From positions 1 to 9,813 of the forward strand of contig CAIMVB010000062.1 in the NCBI GenBank assembly GCA_903844785.1: a stretch of 9,813 nucleotides of DNA, written 5' to 3'. This stretch comes from an uncultured Rhodospirillales bacterium (lineage in GTDB: Bacteria > Pseudomonadota > Alphaproteobacteria > Acetobacterales > Acetobacteraceae). The first letter of the stretch is position 1. Every line of letters starts with the position of its first letter. Below, piece by piece: positions 7,155-9,813 of this stretch. Below the pieces are notes generated by a model. The model did not search any database. It was not told the DNA's origin and saw nothing but the letters and a program-made list of their open reading frames with translations. A program made the translations under genes and the position numbers.

Positions 7155-7373
7155 ATGCTCCCGCCAGCTCCCCGCCATAATGGCGGCCCGCCGCTGGAGG
7201 AGGAGGATGTCAACGCATCCTGGCGCGCCTGGCATTGGCGCCGCGCGCATAAAAAAGCCTGGAAAACCCCGCCGCGCGAAATTGCGTTAAGGCGCTTGGC
7301 GCGTGCCGAGGCGCTTGGCATGACCTACCGGGAATACACTCTCGAAATCCTTGAGCGTGGGAAGTATCTTTAA
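7155..7373 (+). CDS. Conserved small protein of unknown function (HNGGPPLE type)
   Basis: This is a 72-aa basic, tryptophan-rich protein. The N-terminus has HNGGPPLEEE (8-17). A cluster of four tryptophans follows (23, 26, 28, 36) within WRAWHWRRAHKKAW. The C-terminal half (about 40-70) is predicted by eye to be helical and ends LGMTYREYTLEILERGKYL. From memory, similar short proteins combining an N-terminal NGPPLE-like motif and a C-terminal GLTYEEYTLEILERGRYL-like motif occur widely in alphaproteobacteria, without known function to my knowledge. It is likely real because its ATG lies one base after the GST stop, with a GGTGAG-like purine stretch upstream, and the motifs look conserved. The C-terminal part could be a small helical nucleic-acid- or protein-binding element, but I cannot support a function. 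The second KpsC-like gene starts 56 bases downstream. Confidence 0.75.
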   Translation: MLPPAPRHNGGPPLEEEDVNASWRAWHWRRAHKKAWKTPPREIALRRLARAEALGMTYREYTLEILERGKYL

Positions 7374-7429
7374 GCACGCGCCGTGACCCTTTCGGTGCCC
7401 CTGCATGAAGCGACCCAGAAGATGATGAG

Positions 7430-8869
7430 ATGACGCCGCGCCCCTTGTGGATACCCCCCGCCCTGCAGCGCGAAATCCCTCATCTTGCGGCGTTTTTTCC
7501 CGATTGCGCCGTGCTGCCGGAAGGCGCGCCCTGCCCGGATGGCGCCCTGATCGCCGGCGAAGGCGCCGCCGCCTTCCATGAAGGGCCTTGGGTCGCGCCG
7601 CGCTTTCATGATGTGAAGCGCGCGGTGGGGCTGGTGGTGCCGGGACTGCCAGGCCCTGTCCACGCAGATGATGATCGCTTGGACGCTGCCGCACGCGCCG
7701 CCCTGCCATTTTCCCGCTTCGTGGATCCCTTCCACGCCAAGCCATGCAGCCTTGCCGAAGCGCTTGACACATTGAGCCTGTGGCGTGCCACCGTGACCGA
7801 AAACCGCGGTATTGGTGCTTTTTTGTACATGGCGGTTTGGCAACGTCGGGAGATTGCGCGCGCTTTTGGTCATGACCAGGGGCATGCGCCTTTTTTCCTG
7901 CGCACGCGCGCGGCGCTGGCAGAAGGCAATGGCGCCTTGCTGGCCTGGGCTTCGAAGCTGAGGCCTGAGGCAGAACGGGCGGCAAAAATGCCGGTCTGGC
8001 GGGTTGAAGATGGTTTTATTCGCTCGGTCGGGCTTGGGGTGTATTTCGCCCCGGCGGCATCGCTCACGCTTGATCCGATCGGCATGCATTATGATGCAGA
8101 GCGGCCTTCTCGGCTGGAAAAAATCCTTGCTGAGACAGTGTTCTCACCAGCGCTGCTGGCCCGCGCCGCGGCGTTGCGCGCCGAAATCCTGCGACTGAAC
8201 GTCACGAAATATAATGTTGGCGGTGCTGCGCCACCCTTGCCGGCAACGCCGGGCCGGAAGCGTCTTTTGGTGGTGGGGCAAGTCGAGGGTGATGCTTCGA
8301 TCAAATACGGCGCTGGTGAGGTGCGGACCAATCTTGGCCTGCTTAAGGCGGTCAGGGCCGCGGCGCCTGATGCCTTCATCATCTGGAAGCCCCATCCAGC
8401 CGTGGAAACCGGCCAGCGGCGCGGTTATTTGCCCCCTGATCTCGCGGCGCAATTTGCTGATCTGGTGCTGCCGCAGGGCGATATCGGTTCCCTTTTCGGG
8501 CAGGTGGATGGGCTGCACACCCTCACCAGCCAGGCAGGCTTTGAAGCGCTGCTGCGTGGCCTGCCTGTTACCTGCTGGGGCCGCCCTTTTTATGCCGGCT
8601 GGGGGCTGACAGAAGATCGAGAGGTTGTTGCGCGGCGGCAGCGCTTTCTGACGCTGGATCAATTGGTGGCAGCCTGCCTGATCCTTTACCCGCGCTATCA
8701 GGACCCGATGACGGGGCTGCCTTGCACCCCGGAGTTGCTCCTTGAAAGGCTTGGTGATGCGACCGCCTGGCCAAGCCCGCCGCTATTCTGGCGGGGTTAT
8801 CGTTTAGTGGAGAAATTATTCGGACGGGTGCAGCTTGGCTTGCGGCAGATCAGCCTGCTGGCGAGGTGA
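7430..8869 (+). CDS. KpsC-like glycosyltransferase (beta-Kdo transferase family), copy 2
   Basis: This paralogue of the gene at 4996 has the same length (479 aa) and aligns without a gap, about 330 identical positions by hand count. It keeps EDGFIRSVGLG (193-203), RPSRLE (225-230), KYNVG (260-264), VVGQVEGDASI (281-291), the HP motif, FEALLRG (371-377) and CWGRPFYAGWGLT (382-394). It differs from copy 1 and the usual family pattern at three places: WQR instead of WKR (137-139), KPHPAV instead of KPHPDV (Ala324) and HTLTSQAG instead of HTMTSLAG (Gln368). The last ~35 residues are the least conserved. The expected role is glycosyl (Kdo) transfer to a surface glycan linker; changed residues raise altered specificity or activity. 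The start at 7430 follows a weak purine-rich site (AGAAG, eight bases upstream) and gives the exact alignment. No hairpin resembles that of copy 1. It is probably in the same transcript as the 72-aa gene. Confidence 0.83.
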   Translation: MTPRPLWIPPALQREIPHLAAFFPDCAVLPEGAPCPDGALIAGEGAAAFHEGPWVAPRFHDVKRAVGLVVPGLPGPVHADDDRLDAAARAALPFSRFVDPFHAKPCSLAEALDTLSLWRATVTENRGIGAFLYMAVWQRREIARAFGHDQGHAPFFLRTRAALAEGNGALLAWASKLRPEAERAAKMPVWRVEDGFIRSVGLGVYFAPAASLTLDPIGMHYDAERPSRLEKILAETVFSPALLARAAALRAEILRLNVTKYNVGGAAPPLPATPGRKRLLVVGQVEGDASIKYGAGEVRTNLGLLKAVRAAAPDAFIIWKPHPAVETGQRRGYLPPDLAAQFADLVLPQGDIGSLFGQVDGLHTLTSQAGFEALLRGLPVTCWGRPFYAGWGLTEDREVVARRQRFLTLDQLVAACLILYPRYQDPMTGLPCTPELLLERLGDATAWPSPPLFWRGYRLVEKLFGRVQLGLRQISLLAR

Positions 8870-8897
8870 TGGTGGCACAATAGACCCTTGCGCCGAA

Positions 8898-9743
8898 TTA
8901 GGCGGGCGTCAGCACCGCTTCCAGCGTCATCAGCACGGGATTATCCCCGGGGGTCAGCACGCCCGCGCTTAAATGCCCGGTCAGATCCACCATGGCGACA
9001 TCAAGCCTTGTCGCGCCGGGGCGGATCAGCCCGTCGCGGATCAGCATTTCGGTCGCGAAATTATCCACAGGCGGCGCATTGGCATAGCGCGCACCAATAA
9101 TGCTGCCGACCCCGCCATGCAGCAGCGCGGCGCCGAAGCCTGCCCCTGCCGCTGCCGTTTCCAGCGCCGCCGTGATGTCCTGATTGGGGCAAAGCCGGAT
9201 GGCGATGCCATTCGCCGCCGCAGCACTTGGTGCTTCTGTGGCGATGGGGGTGAAAAGCTTGAAGCCGGTTTCCGCATCCTGGCGCGCTTCAAACCGCGCG
9301 CCGGAAATCAACACGCCCTTGGCGCGGATGGGGGCAGCGATGGTGGTTTCCTCGGGCAGCATATGGCCACCGCCTGGCCGGCCATCCGCTTCGGTCCAAA
9401 ACCCATGGCAATGGAAAAACGGCGCGCCATCGCGAAAGCCCACAGTGATGGCGGCGATATCCAGCCGCGTCTGCCCCGCCGGGCGAAAGGTTTCGCTGTA
9501 ATAGGCGGCGTGGGAGGGATCGGGGGCCAGCGCCGGGATCACATAGGCAAAAGGCCCAAGCGCGCCGCCCGAAAGCGTCAGGCAGCCACCTTCCGCGCCA
9601 TGCGCCTGGGCCAAATCATGCAGTGCCGCGAGCAGGCTGACGCCGCGCGGCAATTCTACATCAACCGCCCGAGCAAGCACCGGATGGGCGATGATACGTT
9701 GCGGCCCGTCAGGGCCCGGTTGCTGGATATGGCGTAACCGCAT
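8898..9743 (-). CDS. Two-domain PPC/DUF296 protein
   Basis: The 281-aa protein contains two tandem PPC (plants and prokaryotes conserved, DUF296) domains, a fold that forms trimers. Domain 1 (about 20-140) shows LPRGVSLLAALHDLAQAHGA (31-50), a glycine-rich LTLSGGAL strand, the histidine pair HCH (111-113) and GGGHMLPEET (124-133), the usual metal-binding positions of bacterial members. Domain 2 (about 175-281) keeps the overall pattern (AALETAAAGAGFGAALLHGG, then GHLSAGVLTPGDNPVLMTLE) but lacks the HxH pair and the GGH histidine, so it looks catalytically or metal-wise inactive. Bacterial PPC proteins have no well-established function; plant relatives attach to AT-hooks, absent here. The ATG at 9743 has only a weak GGGAT about eight bases upstream. 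The gene converges with KpsC-like copy 2, stops 28 bases apart. An interrupted palindrome lies immediately upstream. Confidence 0.85.
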   Translation of the reverse strand: MRLRHIQQPGPDGPQRIIAHPVLARAVDVELPRGVSLLAALHDLAQAHGAEGGCLTLSGGALGPFAYVIPALAPDPSHAAYYSETFRPAGQTRLDIAAITVGFRDGAPFFHCHGFWTEADGRPGGGHMLPEETTIAAPIRAKGVLISGARFEARQDAETGFKLFTPIATEAPSAAAANGIAIRLCPNQDITAALETAAAGAGFGAALLHGGVGSIIGARYANAPPVDNFATEMLIRDGLIRPGATRLDVAMVDLTGHLSAGVLTPGDNPVLMTLEAVLTPA

Positions 9744-9767
9744 CGACTTATCCCAAGGGTGAAGTCG
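9744..9767 (-). repeat. Interrupted palindrome adjoining the PPC gene start
   Basis: Twenty-four bases with dyad symmetry directly abut the start codon at 9743. Outer arms CGACTT (9744-9749) and AAGTCG (9762-9767) are perfect complements, and inner CCC (9752-9754) and GGG (9757-9759) also pair, with two-base mismatched internal positions between. On the gene's strand the inner GGG lies in the weak ribosome-binding region (GGGATAAG). It could be an operator for a dimeric regulator or an RNA hairpin over the translation start. The symmetry is certain, the role is not. Confidence 0.4.
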
Positions 9768-9813
9768 CAGCTTAAACCCGATTTCTAGCAGAGCTAAACG
9801 CGAAACAAGCAGA

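Noticed and set aside
7405..7433. Micro-frames just before KpsC-like copy 2 (ATG at 7405 with six codons; ATG at 7422 whose TGA overlaps the copy 2 ATG)
   Set aside because: Too short to distinguish from chance, with no regulatory codon run. An overlapping ATGA is common by chance in purine-rich start regions.
7287..8089. Minus-strand open frames of 232 and 239 aa opposite KpsC-like copy 2
   Set aside because: They are antisense to a well-conserved coding region. Similar-looking minus-strand frames opposite copy 1 (for example 5011-5490) simply mirror the paralogy of the sense genes.
8870..8897. Terminator between KpsC-like copy 2 and the PPC gene
   Set aside because: The 28-base convergent gap holds no stem-loop or T tract.
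8973..9737. Plus-strand open frame (254 aa) opposite the PPC gene
   Set aside because: The minus strand encodes two recognisable PPC domains; the plus frame has no domain pattern and antisense-like composition.

Overview
The window looks like a piece of an alphaproteobacterial chromosome, most likely Rhodospirillales/Acetobacteraceae. The evidence is high G+C with G/C-rich third positions, an AsmA-like protein of the alphaproteobacterial type, a Bug-type solute-binding protein, and a small protein of a kind I remember from alphaproteobacteria. This placement is an inference. I see no rRNA, tRNA, CRISPR array, insertion sequence or phage gene. No gene-free stretch exceeds about 140 bases.

Left part (1-3325, plus strand): the 3' two thirds or so of an AsmA/DUF3971-like envelope protein, open at the left edge. 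It is followed by an MBL-fold metallo-hydrolase and a carboxymuconolactone-decarboxylase-family protein 27 bases apart, probably co-transcribed. Middle (3351-4857, minus strand): an orphan Bug-type (tripartite tricarboxylate transporter) periplasmic binding protein and, upstream of it, a PaaI-like hotdog thioesterase. This half reads as ordinary catabolic and housekeeping content.

Right part (4974-8869, plus strand) is the most interesting stretch. Two KpsC-like glycosyltransferases of exactly equal length (479 aa) align without a gap, with about 330 identical positions by my hand count. They flank a glutathione-S-transferase-like gene and a 72-aa small protein whose start lies one base after the GST stop. 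Both KpsC-like proteins resemble the C-terminal (beta-Kdo transferase, GT107-type) module of bimodular KpsC. Their first ~100 residues look like the start and end of the N-terminal module with its catalytic middle missing. The second copy has changed residues that are otherwise constant in the family. A strong hairpin followed by TTTT contains the start codon of the first copy and has no counterpart at the second copy. No kpsS, kpsF/U or ABC export genes are in the window, so a role in Kdo-linked surface glycan synthesis is inferred from family only.

Right edge (8898-9743, minus strand): a two-domain PPC/DUF296 protein whose first domain keeps the histidine cluster and whose second has lost it. 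A 24-base interrupted palindrome lies directly upstream of its start codon.
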